Translations under genes and position numbers: made by a program | Shown here: positions 15,432-24,247 of the stretch, one piece after another | Layout: each line of letters starts with the position of its first letter | How positions within the stretch are numbered: the first letter of the stretch is position 1 | The notes under the pieces: model-generated | Seen by the model: the letters and a program-made list of their open reading frames with translations, nothing else | Database searches by the model: none | What the model was told of the DNA's origin: nothing | From: Chitinophagales bacterium | Lineage (GTDB): Bacteria > Bacteroidota > Bacteroidia > Chitinophagales > Chitinophagaceae | Length of the DNA: 64,000 nt | Assembly (NCBI GenBank): GCA_017303855.1 | Contig: JAFLBL010000018.1 | Span: forward strand, 1 to 64,000 | Direction of reading: 5' to 3'

Positions 15432-17241
15432 CATTCATCCCCCCCATCCCCACAACCGGCGACGATACAGTATTGTGCAGATCAAAAATGACAATTGTGT
15501 TCTCCCCTTTCTTCAGCCATGCCGCGGGACAATACAATCGTTGTTGCGGGCCAATATACCAGAAGCGGCCGAGATTATGTCCGTTTACATACAGCATTCC
15601 TTTTACATAGCCACTCATATCGAAATAAGTATCCCCGGTTTTTTCCAGCGTAAACCGGCCTTTGAAAAACTGTCCGTTACGCGGGTCAGGCGGGGCCGGC
15701 AATTTACTGACCGCCTTTGCAACAAACGCTTCATCCATCGGCAGGGAGTATTGCTCCCAGTTCATCAGGGTCATGCCATTCAGGGTAACCCTGTCCGTTA
15801 TCCCTTTCCGGTCAATCATAAACTGGGCAAAGTTGATATGCCCCATGCCTTCCACCAGTATATCCAGTACGGGATCTTTAACCGACGTGTCTTTGGGTAT
15901 GTCCACCGTCCATTTACCGCCATCCCTGAAAACGGTATCAATGAATTTACCGTTGAGGAATACCAGCGCGTAATCATGCGGTTCCCATATTGTGAGCCGG
16001 CCACTCTTATGTCCGATCAGTTTTGTGCGATACAGCATCAGTCCCTGGTTCTGATTGAGGGTTTCCATCGGCACCGGCATCGGTGTCCGGAAAGCAGGAG
16101 GAAGTACATTCCAGATGGATTGTACCTGTTGCATGGGTATGGCCGGAATTTCAATGGTATTAACCAAAGCCGGGGGTTCCGGAATGGCATACGATACATA
16201 CTGACTGATCAGCCGGCGCAACATAAAGTACTTGGCCGTGGGTTGCCCCTGTTCATTGATCGGTGCATCGTAATCATAACTGGTGATATCAGGTTGATAC
16301 GCCGTAGGCGAAAATGCATTGGCACCAGCGGTAAAACCAAAATTGGTGCCTCCGTGTAATACATAAAAATTGACTGAACGTTTTGTCTTTAATAAAAATT
16401 CCACTTCTTTTTTCAGGTCATTGGTATCGGGCCGTTGCCATTTCTCACCCCAGTGGGTAAGCCAGCCGGGATAGGTTTCGCTGCTGAATGCCGGTACTCC
16501 GGGATTTCTTTTTTTCGCCTGTTCAAAATCTGCTTCACTGCTGCCACTGTCAAGGCCGATAGCCGCGCCGTCAATATTCCCGGCTTCAAGCATATAAGGA
16601 GTGGGACCATCCGCCGTATAAAACGGCACATTGATTCCCTGGCTGATCCATAACTGCCGGAGCCTTTCCAGGTAGGCTTTATCATTGCCATAACTGCCAT
16701 ATTCATTTTCCACCTGCACCATCAGAATCGGACCACCGGCCGTGCATTGTAATGATTTTACCTGTTTGGCGAGGGCCGTAATATAGGATTCCACCGCTTT
16801 CATATAACGCGGGTCAAGACAACGGATTTTAATATCGGGTATCTTCAGTAAAGACGTGGGCAGTCCGCCAAAATCCCATTCCGCACAAACATAGGGTCCG
16901 GGGCGAAAGAGTACCCACATGCCTTCCTGCTGACAGATCCGTACGAATTCTGCTATATCCCGGTTTTCCGAACGAAAGTCAAAAACACCCGGCTTTACCT
17001 CATGATAATTCCAGAAAATATAGGCAGCAATCGAATTACAGCCCATGGCTTTTGCCATTTGTATCCGGTGGCGCCAGTATTCTTTGGGTATCCTTGCCGG
17101 GTGCATCTCCCCGCTGATAAGCTGCAGGGGCTTCCCGTCAAGCAGGAACTGGTCTTTTCCCAAACTAAACCGGTGTGTGTTCTGTGACTGAACCGTTTGC
17201 AGGGTCAGCAACAGGAAGAGGCCCGGTAATATTTTTCTCAT
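15427..17241 (-). CDS. Secreted beta-galactosidase, GH35
   Basis: A 604-residue exported glycosidase. A signal peptide (MRKILPGLFLLLTLQTVQSQ) precedes the GH35 TIM barrel: ISGEMHPARIPKEYWRHRI, AAYIFWNYHEVKPG, FRPGPYVCAEWDFGGLP, the acid/base Glu180 in VQVENEYGSYG and the nucleophile Glu255 in FSSETYPGWLTHWGE. The C-terminal third holds the jelly-roll domains typical of the family, ending in MLYVNGHNLGRFWYIGPQ. It is the promoter-proximal gene of a minus-strand set with two fucosidases, suggesting stepwise trimming of fucosylated galactosides such as xyloglucan side chains or milk/mucin-type glycans. The exact substrate cannot be read from sequence. Confidence 0.93.
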   Translation of the reverse strand: MRKILPGLFLLLTLQTVQSQNTHRFSLGKDQFLLDGKPLQLISGEMHPARIPKEYWRHRIQMAKAMGCNSIAAYIFWNYHEVKPGVFDFRSENRDIAEFVRICQQEGMWVLFRPGPYVCAEWDFGGLPTSLLKIPDIKIRCLDPRYMKAVESYITALAKQVKSLQCTAGGPILMVQVENEYGSYGNDKAYLERLRQLWISQGINVPFYTADGPTPYMLEAGNIDGAAIGLDSGSSEADFEQAKKRNPGVPAFSSETYPGWLTHWGEKWQRPDTNDLKKEVEFLLKTKRSVNFYVLHGGTNFGFTAGANAFSPTAYQPDITSYDYDAPINEQGQPTAKYFMLRRLISQYVSYAIPEPPALVNTIEIPAIPMQQVQSIWNVLPPAFRTPMPVPMETLNQNQGLMLYRTKLIGHKSGRLTIWEPHDYALVFLNGKFIDTVFRDGGKWTVDIPKDTSVKDPVLDILVEGMGHINFAQFMIDRKGITDRVTLNGMTLMNWEQYSLPMDEAFVAKAVSKLPAPPDPRNGQFFKGRFTLEKTGDTYFDMSGYVKGMLYVNGHNLGRFWYIGPQQRLYCPAAWLKKGENTIVIFDLHNTVSSPVVGMGGMNE

Positions 17242-17339
17242 ACAGAAATTTTAATCAGGTCAGGATACTAAAATACTGCATTCCGGCGGGGGGCAGACAG
17301 AACAGGATAAAATTGGAACAACCGTTTGCCTGTTTGGGC

Positions 17340-17347
17340 TAACTTTG
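17340..17347 (+). promoter_or_regulatory. -7 promoter element of fumC
   Basis: TAACTTTG matches TAnnTTTG 44 bases before the fumC ATG. TTTG words at 17325 and 17332 are too close to serve as the usual -33 box. Confidence 0.55.
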
Positions 17348-17391
17348 CGGAAATTTAAAATCCCCCTTAACCCCACTTAACTCCGATTATT

Positions 17392-18792
17392 ATGGACTAC
17401 AGGATTGAAAAAGACACCATGGGCGAAGTAAAGGTCCCGGCCGACGCTTATTTTGGTGCACAGACACAACGCAGCATTGACAACTTTAAGATTGCGCAGG
17501 ATATCAACCGCATGCCCAAAGAAATCATCCGGGCTTTTGCTTACCTGAAAAAAGCGGCGGCACTGACTAACCTGGATGCAGGTGTACTGGCCAAAAACAA
17601 AGCCCAGCTGATTGGTAAAGTTTGTGACGAAATCCTGAAAGGCAAACTCGATGATTATTTCCCCTTAGTAGTCTGGCAGACCGGCAGCGGTACCCAGAGC
17701 AATATGAATGTAAATGAAGTAATCGCTTACCGTGGCCACGTGCTGAAAGGCGGCCAGCTGACGGATAAAGATAAATTCCTTCATCCCAATGATGATGTTA
17801 ACAAATCGCAGTCATCCAACGATACTTTCCCCACGGCGATGCATATTGCCGCGTACAAGATACTGGTGGAAACCACTATTCCCGGCATCACCAAACTGCG
17901 GAATACACTGGCGGCCAAGAGTAAGAAATTCATGAAAGTGGTAAAGATCGGACGTACCCATTTTATGGACGCCACGCCGCTTACCGTGGGACAGGAGTTC
18001 AGCGGTTATGTATCACAGTTAGATCATGGACTGAAAGCCATTAAAAATTCACTGGCGCACCTGAGTGAACTGGCCCTGGGCGGAACAGCCGTGGGTACCG
18101 GTATCAACACGCCTCCCGACTATGATAAAAATGTAGCCAAACATATTGCCAGTCTCACCGGACTGCCTTTTGTAACCGCTGCGAATAAATTTGAAGCCCT
18201 GGCCGCCCATGACGCCATTGTGGAAGCCCATGGCGCCCTGAAAACAGTAGCCGTGAGCCTGATGAAGATTGCCAACGATATCCGTATGCTCTCTTCCGGT
18301 CCACGCAGCGGCATCGGCGAATTATTTATTCCGGACAACGAACCCGGCTCTTCTATCATGCCGGGCAAGGTAAACCCCACGCAGTGTGAGGCACTGACCA
18401 TGATTGCCGCCCAGGTACTGGGTAATGATGTTACTATCAATATCGGTGGCGCCAACGGACATTTTGAACTCAACGTATTCAAACCGGTCATGATTTATAA
18501 TTTCCTGCACAGTGCCCGGCTGATCGGTGATGGTTGCGTTTCCTTTAATGATAAATGCGCGGTGGGTATTGAACCCATTGAAGCCAATATCCGGAAGCAC
18601 GTGGAAAATTCACTGATGCTGGTTACTTCACTCAATACCAAGATCGGTTATTATAAAGCGGCTGAAATAGCCCAGAAAGCCCATAAACAAGGAACCACAT
18701 TGAAAGAGATGGCGGTAAAACTGGGGTATGTAACACCGGAGGAATTTGATGCCTGGGTGATACCTGCCAATATGGTCGGCAAGCTGAAATAA
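17392..18792 (+). CDS. fumC: Class II fumarate hydratase
   Basis: A 466-residue TCA-cycle enzyme interconverting fumarate and malate without an iron-sulfur cluster. The opening MDYRIEKDTMGEVKVPADAY and YFGAQTQRSIDNF, the TGSGTQSNMNVNEV and SQSSNDTFPTAMH active-site segments, GRTHFMDATPLTVGQE, and the fumarate-lyase signature GSSIMPGKVNPTQ (about residues 318-330) are all present. Length is the family norm. The gene is monocistronic, with its own promoter element and a strong terminator directly after it, and it separates the glycosidase locus from the T9SS genes. Confidence 0.97.
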   Translation: MDYRIEKDTMGEVKVPADAYFGAQTQRSIDNFKIAQDINRMPKEIIRAFAYLKKAAALTNLDAGVLAKNKAQLIGKVCDEILKGKLDDYFPLVVWQTGSGTQSNMNVNEVIAYRGHVLKGGQLTDKDKFLHPNDDVNKSQSSNDTFPTAMHIAAYKILVETTIPGITKLRNTLAAKSKKFMKVVKIGRTHFMDATPLTVGQEFSGYVSQLDHGLKAIKNSLAHLSELALGGTAVGTGINTPPDYDKNVAKHIASLTGLPFVTAANKFEALAAHDAIVEAHGALKTVAVSLMKIANDIRMLSSGPRSGIGELFIPDNEPGSSIMPGKVNPTQCEALTMIAAQVLGNDVTINIGGANGHFELNVFKPVMIYNFLHSARLIGDGCVSFNDKCAVGIEPIEANIRKHVENSLMLVTSLNTKIGYYKAAEIAQKAHKQGTTLKEMAVKLGYVTPEEFDAWVIPANMVGKLK

Positions 18793-18811
18793 GCACGTAT
18801 TTTCACTTAGT

Positions 18812-18845
18812 AAAAAGAGAAAACACCCTGTTTTCTCTTTTTTTT
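18812..18845 (+). terminator. Intrinsic terminator of fumC
   Basis: AAAAAGAGAAAACA (18812-18825) pairs with TGTTTTCTCTTTTT around a CCC loop and ends in a T run. Confidence 0.9.
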
Positions 18846-18924
18846 ATGCCGGAAGGTTTGGTTAACCCTGCGGAAACTGTGTACCTTGACTATGCAAAAT
18901 TCATTATCCATTAATTAATACCAT

Positions 18925-19152
18925 ATGAAAAGCCCTTTGCGGTCAATACCCGCTTCTTCTGCCATACAGCTGAAAGCTGTTAAAAAAACACCCCCTTCAT
19001 CCGATCAGATAAAATCAGCGTATCTGAAAGCCATACTTTCCGGATCCCGGATTGTATCCTCTTCAGAAACCGCTATTAAAACAGACTACCCTGACCGCAT
19101 GGCCGCCATCCGGTATATACGCGACAGCGCCGCCATGAAGAAGAAAGAATAG
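18925..19152 (+). CDS. Hypothetical small protein
   Basis: A 75-residue basic, Ser/Lys/Ala-rich frame (MKSPLRSIPASSAIQLKAVKKT...YLKAILSGSRIVSS...ALAAIRYIRD-like end) with no domain I recognise, no signal peptide and no membrane segment. It begins at an ATG and has its own terminator hairpin 39 bases after the stop. The region before it shows no perfect TAnnTTTG. It sits alone between fumC and a convergent T9SS cargo gene. The clean terminator is the best argument that it is real; spurious ORF is the alternative. Confidence 0.45.
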   Translation: MKSPLRSIPASSAIQLKAVKKTPPSSDQIKSAYLKAILSGSRIVSSSETAIKTDYPDRMAAIRYIRDSAAMKKKE

Positions 19153-19190
19153 TGTTTCAAATTGATTTCTGAGAACCCTGAGCATAAAAA

Positions 19191-19219
19191 AGCCTCCGCG
19201 AAAGCGGAGGTTATTTTTT
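19191..19219 (+). terminator. Intrinsic terminator after the small ORF
   Basis: CCTCCGC (19193-19199), GAAA loop, GCGGAGG (19204-19210), then TTATTTTTTAG. Confidence 0.88.
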
Positions 19220-19228
19220 AGTTTACAC

Positions 19229-19265
19229 TCCCTCACTACTCACCACTCACTACTCACCACTCACC
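19229..19265. repeat. Single arm of CACTACTCACCACTCACC micro-repeat
   Basis: Tandem CTCACTACTCACC words just beyond the 3' end of the PQQ-dehydrogenase-like gene. Same word family as 15407-15431, but no inverted partner lies in this gap. Confidence 0.75.
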
Positions 19266-19276
19266 AAACATTTCTC

Positions 19277-20956
19277 TCATTGCTTCACAAACTTCACCAC
19301 CTGTACTTCCATATTATTTCCATTAAAAAGTTTCAGCACATAGATTCCCGCCTGCAGGGTTTGCACATCCATACTAAAGTCATTCCGGAAGCTGCTCTGG
19401 CTCAGTACCGGCCTGCCGCTCAAATCCAATACCTGCGCAAACAATGGTTTCCGCAATTCTCTTTTCCCATGAATATTCAATACCTGGTTCACAGGGTTGG
19501 GGTATATACTGATCATATCCTGTACCGCTACCGGCCCGTTGCCCGGGTTTTCATTTAACGCCAGGATAATTCCGGCATAGGTATACTCCATAACGGCGCC
19601 TCCATTGCTGGTAGCTCCTGCATCGCGGGCCACATAAAATTTTAAACCATCCGGCGCCACGGTTACCCGGCGGATCCGGTTGCCATCGCCGGCAAAATAA
19701 CCAATGGTATCCCCTGTCACATCCGTACCTGTACCGTTGAGCAATACCCGGTAAATACGATCCTTTTTCAGCGGACTGATCAGCAGTGAATAATTCCAGC
19801 CGGGAATTTTATTGTGCCCGTAAAAATCCACACTGGAAGAAGCGATGGTAGGCCAGAGCTGATTGTTTGATTGTGCCATCAGCGCAGCCATACCCGATGC
19901 CGGTTCGGTGAATGTGGTAAATATGGGTTCCTGGTGTGCCGGCGTAACGGAGCAATACGCATTTTCATCCGCGCTGTTATTACGGCCGATTTTATACCCG
20001 TTTACATTATCATCACAGTAGCCGGATACCTGGTCCCATCCGTAACTTTTACCCGCTTCTATAATATTTATTTCGTCATCGGTACGGTCCATCTGTTCGG
20101 TACTGTAAAGAATATTCGTGCCATTTACTGTACCCCAATCAAGCCCCTGCGCATTCCGGTGTCCGTAGCTAAACACATAGTCCTGCGGTGTTATAGCCGC
20201 CGCATTAAAAAACGGGTTGTCATCCGGCACCCAGGCATCCTGCCCGGCATCGCCATCGGATTCCGTGTTTATCCGCAACACCTTGCCTTCCATAATATCA
20301 ATATTCAGGGCGTTCTCGGCACGGGTGGTATTGAGAAACTGGCCGGCGCCCATATCACCAACTGTATAGTATAACCGGTATTGCGTATGCGCGGCATCGG
20401 AGCCGGGTTCAATCACCGGGCTGATCACCAGCCGCCCCGAATTATGATCACTGCTGCCGGGTATGGTATTGAGTATGGTAACCGGGTTGATCAGGCTGTT
20501 GCCATTGTATTCAAAACGCACAATCTTAGTTGTGTAAATACAACTGGTATTGGTTCCCGGACAGGACCCTTTATTAAATACATAGGCCGCATATACCCAG
20601 GGTTTGGCCGCTCTTACCGCGGCATTGGATGAATAGAGATTGGGATGTATAGCCAGTCCCATCAAACCACCCTGCGGCTGATTAGCTGCCGCACTGGTAA
20701 AATTAATGGAGGCATCGGTAGCCCGCAGATCATTCAGGACCGTCTTAGCGCCATTCGCAATATTGATTCTGGAGATCAGGTAAGACCTGTTTTCCGTTAC
20801 CCAGAGCGAATCATTCGGCCCGTACAGTACTTCCCAGGCCGAGTTCAATCCCGAAACAACCGTGCGTTTTGAGAATGGTTCATTCTGTGCGTCAATGGTT
20901 AAGGACAGAAATAAGGACAATACAACACACGACAGATAAGAGACGGGTTTTTGCAT
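19277..20956 (-). CDS. Secreted PQQ-type sugar dehydrogenase-like protein with T9SS sorting tail
   Basis: A 559-residue secreted beta-propeller of the glucose/sorbosone dehydrogenase (soluble GDH-like) family. Visible elements are the signal peptide (MQKPVSYLSCVVLSLFLSLTIDAQ), GGLMGLAIHPN, SSDHNSGRLVISP, LYYTVGDMGAGQ, and YVFSYGHRNAQGLDWG, all typical of the family. The last 80 residues form a type IX secretion C-terminal domain (ISIYPNPVNQVLNIHGK ... QAGIYVLKLFNG ... VVKFVKQ), so the protein should be carried through the outer membrane and attached to the surface or released. I start at the ATG at 20956, which gives a clean signal peptide; an in-frame codon at 20977 is possible. Substrate unknown. 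Confidence 0.88.
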   Translation of the reverse strand: MQKPVSYLSCVVLSLFLSLTIDAQNEPFSKRTVVSGLNSAWEVLYGPNDSLWVTENRSYLISRINIANGAKTVLNDLRATDASINFTSAAANQPQGGLMGLAIHPNLYSSNAAVRAAKPWVYAAYVFNKGSCPGTNTSCIYTTKIVRFEYNGNSLINPVTILNTIPGSSDHNSGRLVISPVIEPGSDAAHTQYRLYYTVGDMGAGQFLNTTRAENALNIDIMEGKVLRINTESDGDAGQDAWVPDDNPFFNAAAITPQDYVFSYGHRNAQGLDWGTVNGTNILYSTEQMDRTDDEINIIEAGKSYGWDQVSGYCDDNVNGYKIGRNNSADENAYCSVTPAHQEPIFTTFTEPASGMAALMAQSNNQLWPTIASSSVDFYGHNKIPGWNYSLLISPLKKDRIYRVLLNGTGTDVTGDTIGYFAGDGNRIRRVTVAPDGLKFYVARDAGATSNGGAVMEYTYAGIILALNENPGNGPVAVQDMISIYPNPVNQVLNIHGKRELRKPLFAQVLDLSGRPVLSQSSFRNDFSMDVQTLQAGIYVLKLFNGNNMEVQVVKFVKQ

Positions 20957-21134
20957 AGAGGTGATTTTCAGTAACAAAATACGATTCAGTCAGGCTGCTT
21001 ACAAGAGTGAATAGCCGGGTTTTTTTTCCCCGTATTTTATACAGATAAGCAAGAATATTTACTATTTGATATGGTATACCATTAATCTACTTTTAATACC
21101 AGTAGCCTGAACCTGTGAAACAGAAACCTTAAAT

Positions 21135-23426
21135 ATGATTATAACTGTACCCTCATTGTCTTATTCACGTAAAATCCTGGTCACGGCAGTACTGATCGTA
21201 TTGGCCGGCACCGGGCTTTCTGCCCAGAATATTGATTTCGGGAAAAGCTATATCAATGTAACCAAAGGATTGAATGGCGGCACTGTGGAAACCGGTGATG
21301 TACTCGAAATCAGGGCAACATTCGTGGTCCGTTCCGGTACATATGACAGTTGCCGTTACCGCGATGCCGTTCCGGCCGGTACGGTATACCTGCCCGGCAC
21401 GATACGCGTACTGACCAATGAAGGAAAAATCTATAAACAGTTTACCGATGCCTGGGGTGATGATGCAGGTTATATAACCGGATCCAACATTACCATTAAT
21501 CTTGGGTACAGAACAGGTGCCTCGCCGGCCACCGCATTCCGCAGAGGCCGGGTTGCCAATACACACAAACCTTCTTTTTACAGCAATACCTGTATAATGA
21601 TCGCATCCTTCCAGGTAAGGGTAAGCGCGGCTACTGGTACAGATATCAGTACGGGTGGAGGGAATATGACGTATAAGAGTGGTTTAGCGGCTATACAGAC
21701 ATTTACTTTTCCGGCCAATACACTCAGGGTCTATACTAATTATGGTATCTGCTCCAATTCCTTTGGCGCCAATAGTATCGGTACAGAGTTCAATGGCACT
21801 TTCGGTTCAGGTCTGCCACGCAACCGGGGTATTTCTGCCAATGTACCTGTTGGTTATACGTACAGTCATTTTGATGCCAATATGCCCAATGACTACTACT
21901 ACGGTATTGCCAATAATACATCAACCCGTACTGGCTATACCACTAATAACGGCTGGGGTATTCCGGATGCTTCAGCGCCCTCTCACCGGGTGTTCAGTGT
22001 GTGGGATATTATTGGTGATCATACAGGCGCTGTATCGCCAACTGCAGGCAATCCGCCTGCTGATACAGTCGCCAATGCCAATGCCGGCTATATGCTCGTG
22101 ATCAACGCCGCCTATCGTATTGATTCCGCATTTCAGCAAACCATCTCCGGTCTTTGCCCCAATACCTATTATGAAATCTCCTGCTGGATGCGGAATATCT
22201 GCTCCAAATGCGGTTGCGATTCCAACGGTACGGGTGCCACCAATTCCAGCGGCCCCCCTTTCTATATTCCTACTAATCCAGGCGATTCTTCAGGTGTGGC
22301 ACCAAACCTGACATTTGAAATAGATGGTATAGATTATTATACTTCCGGCAACTTGCGGTACACCGGTCAATGGGTACGAAAAGGATTTACCTTTCTCACC
22401 GGTCCGGCGCAGACCAGCTTCACCCTGAAGTTTTTTAATAATGCGCCCGGTGGTGGTGGTAATGACTGGGCACTGGATGATATCTCGGTATCCACCTGTG
22501 CGCCCAACCTGAAATATGCACCCTCCCTGAATCCGACGATCTGTGACAGCAATTATATTACCCTGAGCGATACCGTTAGATCATTTTTTAATATCTACAA
22601 TTACTATAAGTGGCAACGCAGTACGGATGGCGGTACTACCTGGACGGATGTAACACCGGCTATCGGACCGGCCGTACCTTACTGGAATGGCACCGAATGG
22701 GAACATGTGGCAACCTATAATGTACCACCCTGGAATACCCTGCTGGCCAACAGCGGGGATCAGTACCGTGTTGTGGTGGCAACCACATCCGCCAACCTTA
22801 CATCAGCCGGTTGTTTCTTTCTGGATAACGGGGCCATTACCCTGAATGTAATTGATTGTCCGCCGCCACTGTCTGTACAACTGGTGCAATTCAATGCAAC
22901 CGGTAGTGGCAGCCATTCGGAATTAAAATGGACGGTAAACCGGGAACCCGAACCGGTGACCTATGAAATTGAAAAAAGTACTGACGGATTAACTTTTACA
23001 AAAATCGGTACAGTATACAGTGAGCCGGTAAGCCAGGAACAGATCAGTTACCAGTTTACGGATCCGCAGGTTTTGCCCGGACGCGTATTCTACCGGTTAC
23101 GCATGGTTAATAAATTATACCAGGCCACTCTATCACGTACAGTACTGATCAATTATGAAACGGATACAAAAAGTACGTTTATTTCAGTCATCAATCCATT
23201 CAGAGATGAGTTGGTGTTTGATATAGCCAGCCCGGTAACCGGAGCGCTTAATATCCGTTTACTGGATGCGGCAGGAAGACCGGTAGCGGTAAAAGAAACG
23301 GATATCTTCCGTGGTGTGAATCATCTCAGACTCGGTCAGACCGGTCATTTAGCCAACGGGGTTTATTTTCTGCAGGTAAAAACACCGGATACCTGGTTAT
23401 ACAGGACCGTTATGAAAACAAACTGA
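21135..23426 (+). CDS. Large secreted surface protein with T9SS sorting tail
   Basis: A 763-residue exported protein. The signal peptide ends near LAGTGLSAQ. Residues about 30-180 form an adhesin-like beta domain (YINVTKGLNGGTVETGDVLEIRATF, close to a DUF11-type repeat). About 220-440 resembles a galactose-binding or carbohydrate-binding beta-sandwich, with YYEISCWMRNICSKCGC holding four close cysteines and GGNDWALDDISVS. Residues 590-680 are a fibronectin-type segment (YEIEKSTDGLTFTKIGTV). The last 80 residues are a T9SS sorting domain with GVYFLQV near the end. It is probably a cell-surface or biofilm protein; ligand unknown. It is divergent from the PQQ-type gene and converges with lspA six bases away. 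Confidence 0.85.
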   Translation: MIITVPSLSYSRKILVTAVLIVLAGTGLSAQNIDFGKSYINVTKGLNGGTVETGDVLEIRATFVVRSGTYDSCRYRDAVPAGTVYLPGTIRVLTNEGKIYKQFTDAWGDDAGYITGSNITINLGYRTGASPATAFRRGRVANTHKPSFYSNTCIMIASFQVRVSAATGTDISTGGGNMTYKSGLAAIQTFTFPANTLRVYTNYGICSNSFGANSIGTEFNGTFGSGLPRNRGISANVPVGYTYSHFDANMPNDYYYGIANNTSTRTGYTTNNGWGIPDASAPSHRVFSVWDIIGDHTGAVSPTAGNPPADTVANANAGYMLVINAAYRIDSAFQQTISGLCPNTYYEISCWMRNICSKCGCDSNGTGATNSSGPPFYIPTNPGDSSGVAPNLTFEIDGIDYYTSGNLRYTGQWVRKGFTFLTGPAQTSFTLKFFNNAPGGGGNDWALDDISVSTCAPNLKYAPSLNPTICDSNYITLSDTVRSFFNIYNYYKWQRSTDGGTTWTDVTPAIGPAVPYWNGTEWEHVATYNVPPWNTLLANSGDQYRVVVATTSANLTSAGCFFLDNGAITLNVIDCPPPLSVQLVQFNATGSGSHSELKWTVNREPEPVTYEIEKSTDGLTFTKIGTVYSEPVSQEQISYQFTDPQVLPGRVFYRLRMVNKLYQATLSRTVLINYETDTKSTFISVINPFRDELVFDIASPVTGALNIRLLDAAGRPVAVKETDIFRGVNHLRLGQTGHLANGVYFLQVKTPDTWLYRTVMKTN

Positions 23427-23431
23427 GCCGC

Positions 23432-24133
23432 TCAGGAAACCTGTGCCTCATCGGTTACTTCACTGCTGGTCTCCACGGTAGGAGCGGTTTCCGGTTCCGT
23501 TTCTTTTTTAAAGAAACGCTTCTGAAATACCAGCAGGGTGATTACCCCGACGGAGATGGAGGCATCGGCAATATTGAAAATAGGGCTGAAGAATTCAAAG
23601 TGATCGCCGCCTATTCCCGGGATCCAGGAAGGAAACTGCGATTTGATCATGGGGAAATAAAGCATATCCACCACGCTTCCGTGCAGGAATGAGGAATATC
23701 CGTTTGAAGAAAACTGGGCCACCCCGGAATAACTGATATAATCCTGCAGAGTAGGATCATAATGTAACCCTTTATCAAAGATCATCCCGTAAAACATACT
23801 GTCGATCAGGTTACCCAAGGCACCCGCGTAAATCAGTCCGGCACAGATAATAAATCCTTTACTGTATTTCTCCTTTACAATCCGGCCCAGGTACCAGGTA
23901 CCAAATATCACGGCAGCCAGTCGGAAAAGCGTCAGAATCATTTTGCCGGTTTCGTTACCGAATTTCCAGCCCCAGGCCATACCCGGGTTCTCAATAAAAT
24001 GCAGGCGAAACCAGTCCATCCCGAATATCCGAACAACTTCCCCGGTGGGGTGTGCGGTTTTAATCCAGATCTTCAGGGCCTGGTCGGCAATGATAATAAA
24101 AGCAATAAGGAAAGCGACTGAACTGCGTTTCAA
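23432..24133 (-). CDS. lspA: Lipoprotein signal peptidase (signal peptidase II)
   Basis: An integral-membrane aspartyl protease that cleaves the signal peptide of lipidated prolipoproteins. The two catalytic aspartates are in GNLIDSMFYG (about residue 111) and FNIADASISVGV (about residue 190), with ENPGMAWG between the first helices. It is longer than the enterobacterial enzyme because of a periplasmic insertion of the Bacteroidota type and a charged C-terminal tail (KKETEPETAPTVETSS). I choose the TTG at 24133 (MKRSSVAFLIAF): a TATATTTG promoter element overlaps the next possible start at 24154, so the transcript must begin downstream of that codon. It is separate from ileS, unlike in many relatives. 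Confidence 0.9.
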   Translation of the reverse strand: MKRSSVAFLIAFIIIADQALKIWIKTAHPTGEVVRIFGMDWFRLHFIENPGMAWGWKFGNETGKMILTLFRLAAVIFGTWYLGRIVKEKYSKGFIICAGLIYAGALGNLIDSMFYGMIFDKGLHYDPTLQDYISYSGVAQFSSNGYSSFLHGSVVDMLYFPMIKSQFPSWIPGIGGDHFEFFSPIFNIADASISVGVITLLVFQKRFFKKETEPETAPTVETSSEVTDEAQVS

Positions 24134-24151
24134 TGAATGAAATTTAAGGAG

Positions 24152-24159
24152 CAAATATA
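24152..24159 (-). promoter_or_regulatory. -7 promoter element of lspA
   Basis: CAAATATA on the plus strand, TATATTTG on the minus strand. It decides the lspA start at 24133, about 18 bases downstream. Confidence 0.6.
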
Positions 24160-24169
24160 AGGATATTGA

Positions 24170-24209
24170 AGGGAGCGGAGACAGTCGGGAGCCCGGAGTC
24201 GGGAGTAAA
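24170..24209. repeat. GGAGTCGGGAGT micro-repeat
   Basis: Three variants of AGTCGGGAG in tandem between lspA and murF-alr. Same word as 8525-8680 and the complement of 4970-5028; no inverted partner in this gap. Confidence 0.75.
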
Positions 24210-24247
24210 CAGCCCGTTCAGATTGTTAAATAGTAAACATTACCCGT

